64,000 bases of DNA from Zavarzinella sp. Lineage in GTDB: Bacteria > Planctomycetota > Planctomycetia > Gemmatales > Gemmataceae. Shown one piece after another: positions 8,504 to 16,836 of this stretch. Below the pieces are notes generated by a model. That model had not been told where the DNA came from and did no database searches. It saw nothing but the letters and a program-made list of their open reading frames with translations. Position 1 is the stretch's first letter. Every line of letters starts with the position of its first letter. Position numbers and translations under genes: made by a program. The stretch lies in assembly GCA_041399155.1 (NCBI GenBank), contig JAWKTI010000005.1, positions 329,140-393,139 on the forward strand, in the 5' to 3' direction.

Positions 8504-8594
8504 AAATTAACTCGCTCACAGTCAACACGCTCACCATGGCTTAGGACAATATTGTGTGTCGTTCCATCGTCTGATTCAGCATGCCTTGGTTTAC

Positions 8595-9038
8595 TCAATC
8601 GCTGAACCCTGGGAATATGCTGGCGACGAGATTCCAAGCATTCTCAAACTCTAAGGATTCAAACGCGGCAGCACCGGCAATATCTTGCATGAATATTCTC
8701 GCCGGAATTCCGTTGGCCCAAAACTCGATTTGCCGATAGCTGCTATTTGGATCATCGGGCTCATGTTTTGCATCGGCAGTGGCTAGTGCCTGGGCCAGAG
8801 CACTTCCGACGGCTGCAAGTTGTTCGTCGGAAATCTTGTCGTACCAATGCCAGAACCAGCCAGTTGCCCCATCGCCGGATTCGTGGATCGACTCTTCAGC
8901 ATACCCAGTTGGCTCTATTCGACGTCGAATGTGCCTGAGACGTCCACTCGCAAATCGTGGCGTCTCGCGCATGATGAGGTAATCGTCTTTCGTGAGGGAT
9001 AGGTGGGCGCCTTCGTTGTGCTGTTTAAACTTCTGCAT
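8595..9038 (-). CDS. Hypothetical protein, 147 aa
   Basis: Not recognised. The start is ATG at 9038; no strong ribosome site is visible, and the gene begins 17 nt after the stop of a possible 53-aa ORF, so coupling is possible. The sequence is soluble, with a tryptophan-rich patch WFWHWYDKISDEQ near residue 61 and an alanine-rich helix after it; no signal peptide or membrane segment. Size, composition and position beside a DUF4279-like protein and an ADP-ribosylglycohydrolase are like those of immunity proteins, but that is inference only. Confidence 0.6.
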   Translation of the reverse strand: MQKFKQHNEGAHLSLTKDDYLIMRETPRFASGRLRHIRRRIEPTGYAEESIHESGDGATGWFWHWYDKISDEQLAAVGSALAQALATADAKHEPDDPNSSYRQIEFWANGIPARIFMQDIAGAAAFESLEFENAWNLVASIFPGFSD

Positions 9039-9055
9039 TACGCGAACCCGTACGG

Positions 9056-9217
9056 CTACAAACTATTATTGAGTGGGTCTGCTTGCGACCGATCCACTGT
9101 ATCTGGTTGCGAATCAGGCATTTGCGACTGGGTGACGGTGCGATCAGGATCGTTGGCAGGGTCGTGGGTGGCCATGTGGGATGCCTCATTATCATTCGTA
9201 GTCCACTTTAACAACAT
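9056..9217 (-). CDS. Possible small polar ORF, 53 aa
   Basis: An open frame from ATG at 9217 (alternative ATG at 9175) to TAG at 9056. The product is rich in D, N, T, S and Q, with no hydrophobic segment. It ends 17 nt before the 147-aa gene on the same strand. No good ribosome site is seen and the composition is not decisive, so it may be leader sequence rather than a gene. The rest of the 9218-9518 interval holds little apart from another weak ORF and a near-match to the ATGAGA-N6-TCAT dyad at 9242. Confidence 0.25.
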   Translation of the reverse strand: MLLKWTTNDNEASHMATHDPANDPDRTVTQSQMPDSQPDTVDRSQADPLNNSL

Positions 9218-9321
9218 CCCCAGGGGATCACAAGTTGGTAAATGAGAATATTTTCAGTAACTACATAAAAACTGATTTGCTTATGCACAAGTATATGACA
9301 TGTAATAAAATGACATATAAT

Positions 9322-9408
9322 CTAATCGCCGTTATGGGATTTTTCTCTTTGCCGAATTTTCACTGCCCACTGTTCGATACTGTCCAGCATTGATTCAGAT
9401 TCTACCAT
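9322..9408 (-). CDS. Possible very small ORF, 28 aa
   Basis: ATG at 9408 to TAG at 9322, predicted product MVESESMLDSIEQWAVKIRQ and eight more residues. The amphipathic helical look is protein-like, but there is no ribosome site and nothing recognisable. It could be the remnant of a longer gene. Confidence 0.15.
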   Translation of the reverse strand: MVESESMLDSIEQWAVKIRQREKSHNGD

Positions 9409-9518
9409 AATTGGAGATAAGATTCTCATTTTGAAGAATTGTTCTTCGGTGGGAGTCTATTCTTGGCCTGAGCGATTGTGGTGATTGCCGGGCTGAAGTC
9501 ATATCCAGGGAGAAATGT

Positions 9519-9920
9519 ATGAAATTGTGGAAAGCCGGCGTTGCCGGGGTACTCGCTGTGGCATTGGTTGCTGTAACCACTGCAGATGAAGCTCTGAAAA
9601 TCAAAGACGTGATGAAAGCTGCTTACGGGAAAGGCGGTTTGAAGACCACCGTTGGCAAAGAACTGAAAGCCAAATCTCCCGACTGGGATGCAGTGGCAAC
9701 TCAAGCCAAAACCTGGGTCAGCGCTTCCGAATCACTGGGCAAAAACACCCCACCCAAGGGCACCGCAGAAAGCTGGAAAGAAAAATGCGAAGCTTACGTG
9801 AAAGCAGCCAAGGATCTGGAAGCCGCAGCAGGCAAGAAAGATCTGAAAGCAGCAAACGCCGCTTTTGCAGTGTTGACCAATGGCAAAACCTGTGGCGGCT
9901 GCCACGGCTCCCACAAGTAA
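9519..9920 (+). CDS. Small cytochrome c'-like protein (first of a tandem pair)
   Basis: 133 aa. Signal peptide at residues 1-22 (MKLWKAGVAGVLAVALVAV), then a helical, lysine-rich domain and one C-terminal haem-binding motif CGGCH followed by GSHK at the very end. A single CXXCH within the last ten residues of a roughly 110-aa helical domain is the layout of the cytochrome c' family (four-helix bundle). Expected to be periplasmic, with haem attached after export; the role (electron carrier or gas sensor) is unknown. GGGAG lies upstream of the ATG. A paralogue follows 33 bp downstream and a third is at 58098. The conserved PPKGT-x-ESWKEK stretch links the two tandem copies. Confidence 0.8.
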   Translation: MKLWKAGVAGVLAVALVAVTTADEALKIKDVMKAAYGKGGLKTTVGKELKAKSPDWDAVATQAKTWVSASESLGKNTPPKGTAESWKEKCEAYVKAAKDLEAAAGKKDLKAANAAFAVLTNGKTCGGCHGSHK

Positions 9921-9953
9921 GCTGAAATTGTTGGTTCTGTTGAAGGTTGATTG

Positions 9954-10358
9954 ATGATGAAATACGCTCGATTTGCAGTTGGCTTTAGTTTCCTTGCTCT
10001 CCTTGGCATGATGATTCAGGCAGATGAGAAGTTGAAAGACATCAAAACCTGCATGAAAACACTTGCTTCTGGGCGGGATAGTTTGAAAAACTCTGTGAAG
10101 TCTTCGTTAAGCAAAAAAGACTGGTCTGCTCTGGAAAAACAATCCGAGCAGTGGGTTTCAATTGCGGAAACATTGACGAAAAGCAAGCCACCCAAGGGCA
10201 CAGATGATGAATGGAAGGAAAAAACAGAAGCATTTCTGAAATCTGCGAAGAAATTGCAGGATGCCTCTGGCAAGAAAGACTCGGCCATTGCAAAAGAAGC
10301 ATACGCAGAATTAACCAACCCGAAAACCTGCGGTGGCTGTCATTTAGCCCACCGTTAA
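9954..10358 (+). CDS. Small cytochrome c'-like protein (second of a tandem pair)
   Basis: 134 aa from ATG at 9954 (a second ATG follows at 9957). Signal peptide ending MMIQA at about residue 22, then a helical domain with PPKGT-DDEWKEK, and CGGCH-LAHR at the C-terminus. The organisation is identical to the preceding gene, with clear divergence over the whole length, so this is an older tandem duplication. The pair is probably co-transcribed, and a strong hairpin terminator follows at 10405. Periplasmic haem protein; exact function unknown. Confidence 0.8.
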   Translation: MMKYARFAVGFSFLALLGMMIQADEKLKDIKTCMKTLASGRDSLKNSVKSSLSKKDWSALEKQSEQWVSIAETLTKSKPPKGTDDEWKEKTEAFLKSAKKLQDASGKKDSAIAKEAYAELTNPKTCGGCHLAHR

Positions 10359-10404
10359 GCACCCACTTTTCTGCTGCTTGCATTCAATACATTCGAACAA
10401 CGCA

Positions 10405-10434
10405 CAGCTCTGTGGAATCACAGAGCTGTTTTTG
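10405..10434 (+). terminator. Rho-independent terminator after cytochrome pair
   Basis: A perfect 10-bp stem CAGCTCTGTG / CACAGAGCTG with a GAAT loop is followed by five T. It ends the tandem cytochrome transcript. Confidence 0.9.
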
Positions 10435-10504
10435 TTTACATGGAATTTCAATTCACCCATCCTGTATAAGTATCTCACTTGGTATGCTTTAATCAGGGTG
10501 AAGT

Positions 10505-10813
10505 GTGCAAAATCAGATGGTCAAACTCGTTCTCAAAATTGCAGCAGTCCATTTTTTGGCTGTCCTCACAGAATTTTCGTTCGCACTTAGCCTGCTTACA
10601 GTTAATGTTGAACCTACTCCATTTGTTCTTGCGGCAGCAGATATTTTTGAGGCTCTTTGTCACCCAATGCTCTTGTTTGCCAAACCTGCACCTGAGTGGG
10701 TATTGTTCTTGCTGATTATTGCAAACAGCTTATTTTGGGGAATTTCTCTCGCTTTCGCTTATCGCTGTATTGTTACAATCTACGTGCGGATGAGTCTTTC
10801 TAAACTTGGATAG
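10505..10813 (+). CDS. Small membrane protein, 102 aa
   Basis: Starts at GTG 10505, or ATG 10517 four codons later. Two or three hydrophobic segments are visible (about residues 10-30, 40-57 and 66-88). No family recognised. It lies between the cytochrome terminator and the polymerase gene on the same strand. Expected to be a cytoplasmic-membrane protein of unknown role. Confidence 0.55.
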   Translation: MQNQMVKLVLKIAAVHFLAVLTEFSFALSLLTVNVEPTPFVLAAADIFEALCHPMLLFAKPAPEWVLFLLIIANSLFWGISLAFAYRCIVTIYVRMSLSKLG

Positions 10814-10857
10814 TACCGAATTTATTGAAGTCATTATGTGAATTTTGGGAAGGAATT

Positions 10858-10873
10858 GTGAGATCATTCTCAT
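10858..10873. promoter_or_regulatory. Variant 16-bp dyad (GTGAGA-N4-TCTCAT)
   Basis: TGAGA and TCTCA are perfect 5-bp arms. It lies 113-128 nt upstream of the ATG of the ligase-like gene at 10986, about the same distance as the dyads upstream of the glycosyltransferases at 3203 and 27170. Read on the other strand it is a one-mismatch form of ATGAGA-N6-TCAT. Confidence 0.35.
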
Positions 10874-10985
10874 CTTTCTCCAATTGTGGGCTGTACCGGT
10901 TCCCGATTTTTTTGTATTGACCAACTGGGTAAACTTTGGCGATAGTGTGTCATCATCTGTTTGGCACCACGTGGGATTTTTTCGC

Positions 10986-12320
10986 ATGTTGACGGCAGCC
11001 GGCTTTCTGACACTCGCACTCGTTATCCTGATCACCCTGGTGTGGTTGCACGACAAGGGTTTTCACCGTGGATTGCGGATCAGCCTGATGTTTGCTTTTC
11101 TGCTGGTTCCCTGGTGGCTGCAGGTGCAGGTACGGTCGATTGAAATGAATGCCGCCACCACCGTTGGCCTGACTGTGTTGGCCATTGCCCTGTTTCGCCC
11201 GTTTCAGGGGCTGACTACTCGCTGGATCTTTGCCGATCTTATTGTTGGCTTGCTGGTTGCCACCACTGTAATATCCGACCTGAACAACAAAATTCTGATT
11301 CCCACCCGCTCGCTGGAAGTGGCTCTTACCTGGCTTTTACCGTATGTGATGGGGCGACTATTTATCCAGAAACCGGAGGATTTGCTCTCCGTGCTACCTT
11401 ACCTGTGCATTTTTGTGCTGCTAATTGGTGGCTATGCCCTCGTGGAAGCCTTCGGCAAAAAAAATGTACTGGCAGATCTGCTGGGAATGAAGTGGGAGCG
11501 GGCCAGTGATGCAGAACTATATCGCTGGGGTCTGTTGCGGGCCCGTGGACATACCACCCACCCGATTTACTTTGGGTTACTGATGGTGCTGGTGTTACCC
11601 TGGCTGTTGCTTGCAAGTCGTCAGACAATGCGTGGTTACGGTCAGGATTGGTGGATTGCCACCATCCCACTGGCAGCATTAGCGACCTTTGTCACGGTTT
11701 CCCGTGCAGCACAACTGGCGATGGGGATTGTTTTCGGAGCCGACCTGTTCTTTCGCCACCCACGCTGGCGGGCACCTATGTTCCTGATGGCACTGGTGGC
11801 TTTCGGTGGCTTTGTTGCATTTCGGGCAGAAATTCTGGACGCACTGAGTAAGTATGCGGGCGAAACCGATACCGCCGAACATTTTGTGGTGATTGAAGGG
11901 AAAAAACACCCCTATTCCGGTACTTTGCACCGCGATCTGCTTGACCTGGTGTACGCACGGGCGATTGATGAATGTGGCTGGTTTGGCTATGGTTCCACGT
12001 TGAAGGATATCCCGGTCGATTCCCGCATGGATGAACGCTTTAAGTCCATTGATAACCACTACTTAAAGATCTTGATCATCAACGGTTACGTGGGAGTCTT
12101 CACGCTGGCAGTGCTGATCGCACTGGGGTGTTTTTACCTGGCTGCCGAAGCATTGTACGGTGGCTATCCTGTCCGCGATTGGGCAGGGGGAATGTTTGGT
12201 GCGTTCCTTGCCGTCGCCATTGCGTTACGCGGGGTGGCATTCGAGCCAGATTTTTCCTGTTTCTGGATGTTTACGATCGGAGTTGCTGGATCCCTCCGCA
12301 CCGCACGGCTAAGAAAATGA
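10986..12320 (+). CDS. O-antigen ligase / Wzy-type polymerase-like membrane protein
   Basis: About 444 aa from ATG at 10986. A TTG at 10845 would add 47 residues that overlap the dyad at 10858, so the shorter form is preferred. Ten or more hydrophobic segments are visible. The long extracytoplasmic loop between late segments holds RARGHTTHPIYFG (residues about 180-200) and, further on, SGTLHRDLLDLVYARAID-x-GWFGYG, the pattern seen in Wzy_C/O-antigen-ligase proteins. The family transfers or polymerises lipid-linked glycans on the outer face of the cytoplasmic membrane. The neighbouring sugar transferase and membrane glycosyltransferase on the opposite strand support an exopolysaccharide role. 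Polymerase versus ligase cannot be decided from sequence. Confidence 0.8.
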   Translation: MLTAAGFLTLALVILITLVWLHDKGFHRGLRISLMFAFLLVPWWLQVQVRSIEMNAATTVGLTVLAIALFRPFQGLTTRWIFADLIVGLLVATTVISDLNNKILIPTRSLEVALTWLLPYVMGRLFIQKPEDLLSVLPYLCIFVLLIGGYALVEAFGKKNVLADLLGMKWERASDAELYRWGLLRARGHTTHPIYFGLLMVLVLPWLLLASRQTMRGYGQDWWIATIPLAALATFVTVSRAAQLAMGIVFGADLFFRHPRWRAPMFLMALVAFGGFVAFRAEILDALSKYAGETDTAEHFVVIEGKKHPYSGTLHRDLLDLVYARAIDECGWFGYGSTLKDIPVDSRMDERFKSIDNHYLKILIINGYVGVFTLAVLIALGCFYLAAEALYGGYPVRDWAGGMFGAFLAVAIALRGVAFEPDFSCFWMFTIGVAGSLRTARLRK

Positions 12321-12332
12321 GAGCATACTCAT
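12317..12332. promoter_or_regulatory. 16-bp dyad ATGAGA-N6-TCAT at the end of the ligase gene
   Basis: ATGAG/CTCAT arms, overlapping the TGA stop of the ligase-like gene. The position after a gene differs from the other copies; it may act in the transcript (3' hairpin) rather than as an operator. Confidence 0.3.
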
Positions 12333-12356
12333 CAAATCAAATCTCATGAGTTTTCC

Positions 12357-12758
12357 CACGGGCGGGACGCCCGTGCAACGGTTCACCAATGAGTATTTAC
12401 AGTTCAACGTAACATGGGCGTCTCGCCCATGAGTTTTTCACCACGGGCGGGACGCCCGTGCTACGATTCACCAATGAGTATTTACAGTTCAACGTAACAT
12501 GGGCGTCTCGCCCATGAGTTTTCCCACGGGCGGGACGCCCGTGCTACGTTTTACCAAGTAAGTAAAGCCTTACGTACCATCTACGGTTCAACAAGTTACT
12601 ACTTCCCTGCGTAACATGGGCGTCTCGCTCATGACTTTTACACCACGGGCGGGCACCCTACGGTTAACCAATGAGTTCTTATGCCCTACGTAACATGGGC
12701 GTCTCGCCCATGAGTTTTACACCACCATGACTTTTACACCACGGGCGGGACGCCCGTG
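12357..12758. repeat. Array of nine alternating REP-like palindromes
   Basis: Two palindromes alternate. Type A, CACGGGCGGGACGCCCGTG, is at 12357, 12442, 12525, 12644 (damaged) and 12740. Type B, ATGGGCGTCTCGCCCAT, is at 12414, 12499, 12616 (one change) and 12695. The linkers are also repeated, giving a unit of about 84 bp in the first half that decays to the right. The array fills the gap between two convergent genes (stops at 12320 and 12843), the usual site for REP/BIME elements. No REP-associated transposase is seen in the window. It is not CRISPR: the linkers are repeats, not unique spacers. Confidence 0.9.
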
Positions 12759-12842
12759 CTACGATTCACTTATTAAAAATACGACTTTGAAAATTCGCTT
12801 ATACAGCGGGGAAAAGAGAAGACTGTTGCTAAGCAAACAGGT

Positions 12843-13565
12843 TTAATAAGCACCGCGGCCAGAAAATACTGCGGGGAAGGTCAACAGAATCAATTTGAAA
12901 TCGTACCAAATCGATCGTTCGCGGATGTATTCAATGTCCAAATCGACCTGCTGGTGGAAATCGAGGTCCGCCCGGCCGCTGACCTGCCAGATGCAGGTGA
13001 GACCTGGGGTGACATTCAGTCGCCGGCGTTGCCGCAGGCTGTATCGCTCGACTTCTGGTATCACCGCTGGACGTGGCCCAACGAGAGTCATTTCCCCTAC
13101 CAGTACATTCCAGAGTTGTGGTAATTCGTCGATACTGGTTTTTCGCAGGATCTGACCAATCCATGTAACTCGTGGGTCGCGTGTCATCTTGAAAGTGATC
13201 GAATTATTGTGCTTGTTCATTTTCATCAGTGCTTGCTTGCGGGCTTCCGCATCAACCACCATGGAGCGAAACTTCACAAACTCAAACACTCGACCGCCCA
13301 GCCCAACACGCTTCTGGCGGAAGAAAATTGGCCCACCGTCGGTAAATTTGATCAGTAAGGCAACAACAAGAAAGACCGGTGATAAGACCACAATCGCTGC
13401 CGCAGAAACAACAATGTCTACAGTGCGCTTCAGCACCTGGTATTCTGCAGATTCCCCCACCCATGTGTGAATCCGTAATGGAACAACGTTGTCTGTGGCA
13501 ATTCGCACAGAACTCATCGCTGGCTCTGCATAGGTTCGAGAATGGGAATATTCTTTTGCGAGCAT
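12843..13565 (-). CDS. Undecaprenyl-phosphate sugar-1-phosphate transferase (bacterial sugar transferase family)
   Basis: 240 aa from ATG at 13565; the open frame extends to 13637 (GTG) and an ATG at 13517 is also possible. One membrane segment (VDIVVSAAAIVVLSPVFLVV) is followed by the hallmark cytoplasmic domain: FRQKRVGLGG, FEFVKFRSM, TSIDELPQLWNVL-x-GEMTLVGPRP, and a C-terminal PGLTCIWQVSGR. This is the WbaP/WcaJ-type core (PF02397), which loads the first sugar-1-phosphate onto undecaprenyl phosphate to start exopolysaccharide or O-antigen synthesis. It lacks the N-terminal four-helix domain of the long forms. Follows the membrane glycosyltransferase on the same strand, likely one operon. 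Confidence 0.9.
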   Translation of the reverse strand: MLAKEYSHSRTYAEPAMSSVRIATDNVVPLRIHTWVGESAEYQVLKRTVDIVVSAAAIVVLSPVFLVVALLIKFTDGGPIFFRQKRVGLGGRVFEFVKFRSMVVDAEARKQALMKMNKHNNSITFKMTRDPRVTWIGQILRKTSIDELPQLWNVLVGEMTLVGPRPAVIPEVERYSLRQRRRLNVTPGLTCIWQVSGRADLDFHQQVDLDIEYIRERSIWYDFKLILLTFPAVFSGRGAY

Positions 13566-13670
13566 CGTTAACAGTACGTTACAAAACGCACGCCTTGATT
13601 GTCTAATAGATCCATACCAGCAGTTTTGCATCCGCACAACTAGAAATATTTGGTATAAACAGAAATTTCG

Positions 13671-14858
13671 TCATTTTTCAACAATTCGTTCAGTCCTCGT
13701 CCAACTTTTTTGGCGATGAAACAGGAATTTGGCGTAAATCGGCAATTTCCACAGAATGTACAAAGGTATTTGCATCATCACGGAGAGTGGCAGCATCGTG
13801 CGGCCATAGCGAATCCAAGCCAGCATTCCCGCAAACAACGTCAGCAGGAGACCACTACATAATAGCACCGTGGGCAACCAGGAGCCGCCAGTTAATAATT
13901 TCGTCGTCAGAATAACGACCATTGCCCCCACCCAGCAGACCGCCAACAACGACAGTGGGGGAATCAGAAGCTCTGATGCCAGTAATAATGACGACCAGCG
14001 CAGGTGGGTGATTGCATTCAGCCACAAGCGTGGCACCTGGGTCAGCATGGTTTGCAGATGACCGTGTTCCCAACGGGTGCGTTGTTGTGTTGCTGCCTGC
14101 TGGGTGGGGGCTGCCGCACCCTGCAAGCGAGCCGCAGGGCATAATTGCGGTGGGATTCCAATGATCGTCAGATCAACGCCCAACTTCATATCTTCAACCA
14201 GATTGCAAGTACCCAATTCAACCTTGGACAGTTCTTTCCATGGGAACGCCATGCCGGTGCCTGTCAGTAAACAGGGGCCACCTAACTTGTAGAGGCCCAG
14301 TGGGCGAATCAGATTTTTCAACAGCACCGCAAAAGCAGAAATCCGTTGTTTTGGCTCCGTTTCCTGACCAGTTCCTATCAGATACACCCCCTGGGCAGGG
14401 CGATTGGTGCGATCAACCTGATTGATTAAGACATCCAGACAACTGTCAGATAGTTCGCAATCTGCATCTACAATCACCACCACTTCAGGCGGATTGTGCT
14501 GCAGATACGCCATGCCATGCGCCAACGCAAATCCTTTCCCGCGATCTGTGGCGTGAGTGCGTTCAATCACCTCGACACCCACAGTGCGGGCGATTTGGGC
14601 AGTTTCATCCATACAATTGTCGGCGATTACCACAATTCGGTCAGTGGACTGCACCTGGGTTTGCAGACGCTCTAACGTCTGCTTTATCATCACTTCTTCA
14701 TTGTGTGCGGGGATCAGTATGGCACACTTCGAACGTGGTTTGATTGTCGCACTACGTTGCAGTGAAACCACTGCCAACAGGCACTCGGTGGCCAGAATTA
14801 AGAACGGAATACTGACCAGAATGGCCAGAACGAGTGCAGTAATGTCGAAAATGTTCAA
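13671..14858 (-). CDS. Membrane glycosyltransferase family 2
   Basis: 395 aa. An N-terminal membrane segment, then a GT-A domain with AILIPAHNEEVMIKQTLE, VIADNCMDETA and the DxD motif in IVDADCEL; the later QQRTRWEHGHLQ (QxxRW motif) is typical of processive cellulose-synthase-like enzymes. Three C-terminal hydrophobic segments form the membrane channel region. It probably polymerises or transfers a sugar at the cytoplasmic membrane for an exopolysaccharide. It starts 9 nt after the stop of the lipoprotein gene and is followed by the sugar transferase, consistent with a single operon. Confidence 0.9.
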   Translation of the reverse strand: MNIFDITALVLAILVSIPFLILATECLLAVVSLQRSATIKPRSKCAILIPAHNEEVMIKQTLERLQTQVQSTDRIVVIADNCMDETAQIARTVGVEVIERTHATDRGKGFALAHGMAYLQHNPPEVVVIVDADCELSDSCLDVLINQVDRTNRPAQGVYLIGTGQETEPKQRISAFAVLLKNLIRPLGLYKLGGPCLLTGTGMAFPWKELSKVELGTCNLVEDMKLGVDLTIIGIPPQLCPAARLQGAAAPTQQAATQQRTRWEHGHLQTMLTQVPRLWLNAITHLRWSSLLLASELLIPPLSLLAVCWVGAMVVILTTKLLTGGSWLPTVLLCSGLLLTLFAGMLAWIRYGRTMLPLSVMMQIPLYILWKLPIYAKFLFHRQKSWTRTERIVEK

Positions 14859-14867
14859 GGAAATCTG

Positions 14868-15251
14868 CTATTCTGATTTCAGCGAAACAGAAACAGTGGT
14901 GTTTTTGGTAGAATTGCCGACCAAGACGACCACTTCTTCTTTTGCGGGGATCGTAATCGATTGTGTGTCCTGCTTTACTTTATGTTTGATCAGCAGGAAG
15001 TTATCCTTGTCGGAAACATCAGACAATTCGACACTTTCCTTGAAATTTTTGGAGAGCACAACCCCGTAGCTAAGTTCTGCATCGGTAGAGTTGATGGTAA
15101 CCACCACTTTCTGGTCTGATTTCGGTGGATCAATGAAAAAAGTTTTCACTTCACCAGTGGTGAGTTCAACAGTTTGGTTGAAGTTCAGTTTGCTGCAACC
15201 CACCAAAAACATTACTGGGCAGCACAAAAGAGCGGTAATGACACGATTCAT
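14868..15251 (-). CDS. Small lipoprotein, unknown function
   Basis: 127 aa from ATG at 15251 (the frame opens earlier at 15284). Signal peptide with a lipobox, MFLVGC followed by S, so the mature protein begins at that Cys and is lipid-anchored. The rest is a beta-rich domain with alternating V/T residues and no recognised family. It is first in the apparent operon with the membrane glycosyltransferase and sugar transferase, so it may serve polysaccharide export or assembly (inference from context). Confidence 0.75.
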   Translation of the reverse strand: MNRVITALLCCPVMFLVGCSKLNFNQTVELTTGEVKTFFIDPPKSDQKVVVTINSTDAELSYGVVLSKNFKESVELSDVSDKDNFLLIKHKVKQDTQSITIPAKEEVVVLVGNSTKNTTVSVSLKSE

Positions 15252-15378
15252 GAGAAAAAATTCCGAAATGTGTGACTGTACCAATTAAGGTAGAAAAACA
15301 TAGCCGGAATGGCAGTGGGGAAAGCCTTTATAAATAATCAGTTATATATCGAATGCTATATACATCGTGTTGCCGTTA

Positions 15379-16836
15379 TTACAATCCCCCACCGATGGTG
15401 GCAGCGAGGACTGGAAAACGGATCATTCGTGGGGTTGGATCGTTCGTTTTCAGCGTGATGTGGCTGTCGCGCAATGTGCCAGACAGGGCACCTGCAGGTA
15501 GTGTGACGCTCAGTCGCCATTGTTTGCGATTACCCACGTCTGCCATGGGTTCCAGCTTCACTTTCAGGTAAGATGGTACCACCTCTTTGTCAACCACGGA
15601 GATATCGAGCCCTGGCCGATCAGCGATCAGGCTGACAACCTGGGTGCGGTCGGTTTTTCCAGTGGTGGATCCGAGATCGATTCGGCCATCTTTGGAGCCA
15701 TTCGTAATCCGGATATCCCCACGGATCTGCCCTTGTACACTTACTTGCAGCGAGGAACCCGCAGTGGAAGTGCCCAGCGAGCGGACTTCCATTTTTCGTA
15801 CCAGTGGGCCAATATCCAGTTGAAAAGTCAGTTTGTCGTCGCCTTCACCCACAACAACAGATTCCGCCACTTGCACATCAAACTTGTACAACGACTGTGG
15901 GTCGGTGGCAGTCAGTTTCTTCTCACGCAGAAATTCTACCAGCGAGCGGTATTCCGCTTCACTCGCAGGTTCGGGCTGCGTCATTGTGACACACGGATTA
16001 CCCACATGGGCGGGATTGGTGAAGTTCACATCCAGAACCAGATTTCTGCGGGTCAGCGACCAGCAATAAAAGGTGTCTTTGGTTTTCTGAAAACTTCCTA
16101 ATTCATTAAAATCCCAAGTGTTGGTATTTTTCCACTCATCGCCTTCTTTGCGATAAATTACGAAACCCGGTACCACCAACCCCTGTGCCTTCACATCATC
16201 CTGAAAACCATTCCCATTTGGTAGATTGGAAACCACACTGGCAGAGATAAATTGTTGTCCTTCTTTTTTACCCTGCCACTTCAATCGCAGAAAACCAAAT
16301 TGTGGGTTCCCATTGGACGCAGGCGGTACATCCTGGACGACACCCGCACCATTTTTGAATACTTCCTGCCATTTCAGTTGATCATAAAAGGCCAAATGAT
16401 TCATCAATGCCTCAATTGGCTGTGCCAAACCGCCCAGGGGACTGTTGATTAATGCGCACTTTTGTTGATATTCGTTCCAGAGGGGCGTTGATATCAGTGC
16501 CATGTCAGCACCTGCACATTGACAGTTGACACCAGCCACCTGCACCTGTACTGGCTGGTCGTGCTCGTTCTTGAACAGGAATGGGAACGATGCATCCTGC
16601 CCCACTTCGATTGATTCATCCCACATTCGGATGTGGACGGGATCACCACTGTTGGTTTTGATCGCTTCGCGGGTAAAAAACCGCAATGGGATGATTTTTT
16701 TCCCTAACCCTTTCCCCTGGCTCTGGTCGTTATTGGCATCTTCATCCGGACCAGCAGAGCGATTCATGTAGGTGATGACGAAAACAATCCCAACCACTGT
16801 CGCAATGGTGATAAACGGCTTCAAAAACGACTTCAT
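15379..16836 (-). CDS. Membrane-anchored DUF1573-like protein
   Basis: 485 aa. An N-terminal hydrophobic anchor (ITIATVVGIVFVITYM, residues 9-24) then an extracytoplasmic region. Two stretches look like DUF1573 (ASPM/SPD-2-Hydin-like immunoglobulin) domains: FPFLFKNEHDQPVQVQV with a following CQCAG near residue 105, and the C-terminal LKTNDPTPRMIRFPVLA. Planctomycetes carry many such proteins, with unknown roles at the cell surface. Family assignment is by pattern recognition, moderate certainty. No clear ribosome site at the ATG. Upstream, 16837-17169 is non-coding. Confidence 0.65.
   Translation of the reverse strand: MKSFLKPFITIATVVGIVFVITYMNRSAGPDEDANNDQSQGKGLGKKIIPLRFFTREAIKTNSGDPVHIRMWDESIEVGQDASFPFLFKNEHDQPVQVQVAGVNCQCAGADMALISTPLWNEYQQKCALINSPLGGLAQPIEALMNHLAFYDQLKWQEVFKNGAGVVQDVPPASNGNPQFGFLRLKWQGKKEGQQFISASVVSNLPNGNGFQDDVKAQGLVVPGFVIYRKEGDEWKNTNTWDFNELGSFQKTKDTFYCWSLTRRNLVLDVNFTNPAHVGNPCVTMTQPEPASEAEYRSLVEFLREKKLTATDPQSLYKFDVQVAESVVVGEGDDKLTFQLDIGPLVRKMEVRSLGTSTAGSSLQVSVQGQIRGDIRITNGSKDGRIDLGSTTGKTDRTQVVSLIADRPGLDISVVDKEVVPSYLKVKLEPMADVGNRKQWRLSVTLPAGALSGTLRDSHITLKTNDPTPRMIRFPVLAATIGGGL

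Noticed and set aside
8335..8637. N-terminal extension of the 7828 gene (start at 8637)
   Set aside because: It overlaps the neighbouring gene, crosses the duplicated upstream repeat, and a good AGGAGA precedes the internal ATG at 8334.
10845..10985. TTG-started extension of the ligase-like gene
   Set aside because: No ribosome site, it overlaps the dyad at 10858, and the residues do not look coding.
12357..12758. CRISPR array
   Set aside because: The spacers are themselves repeated and the repeats are two alternating palindromes; no cas genes nearby.
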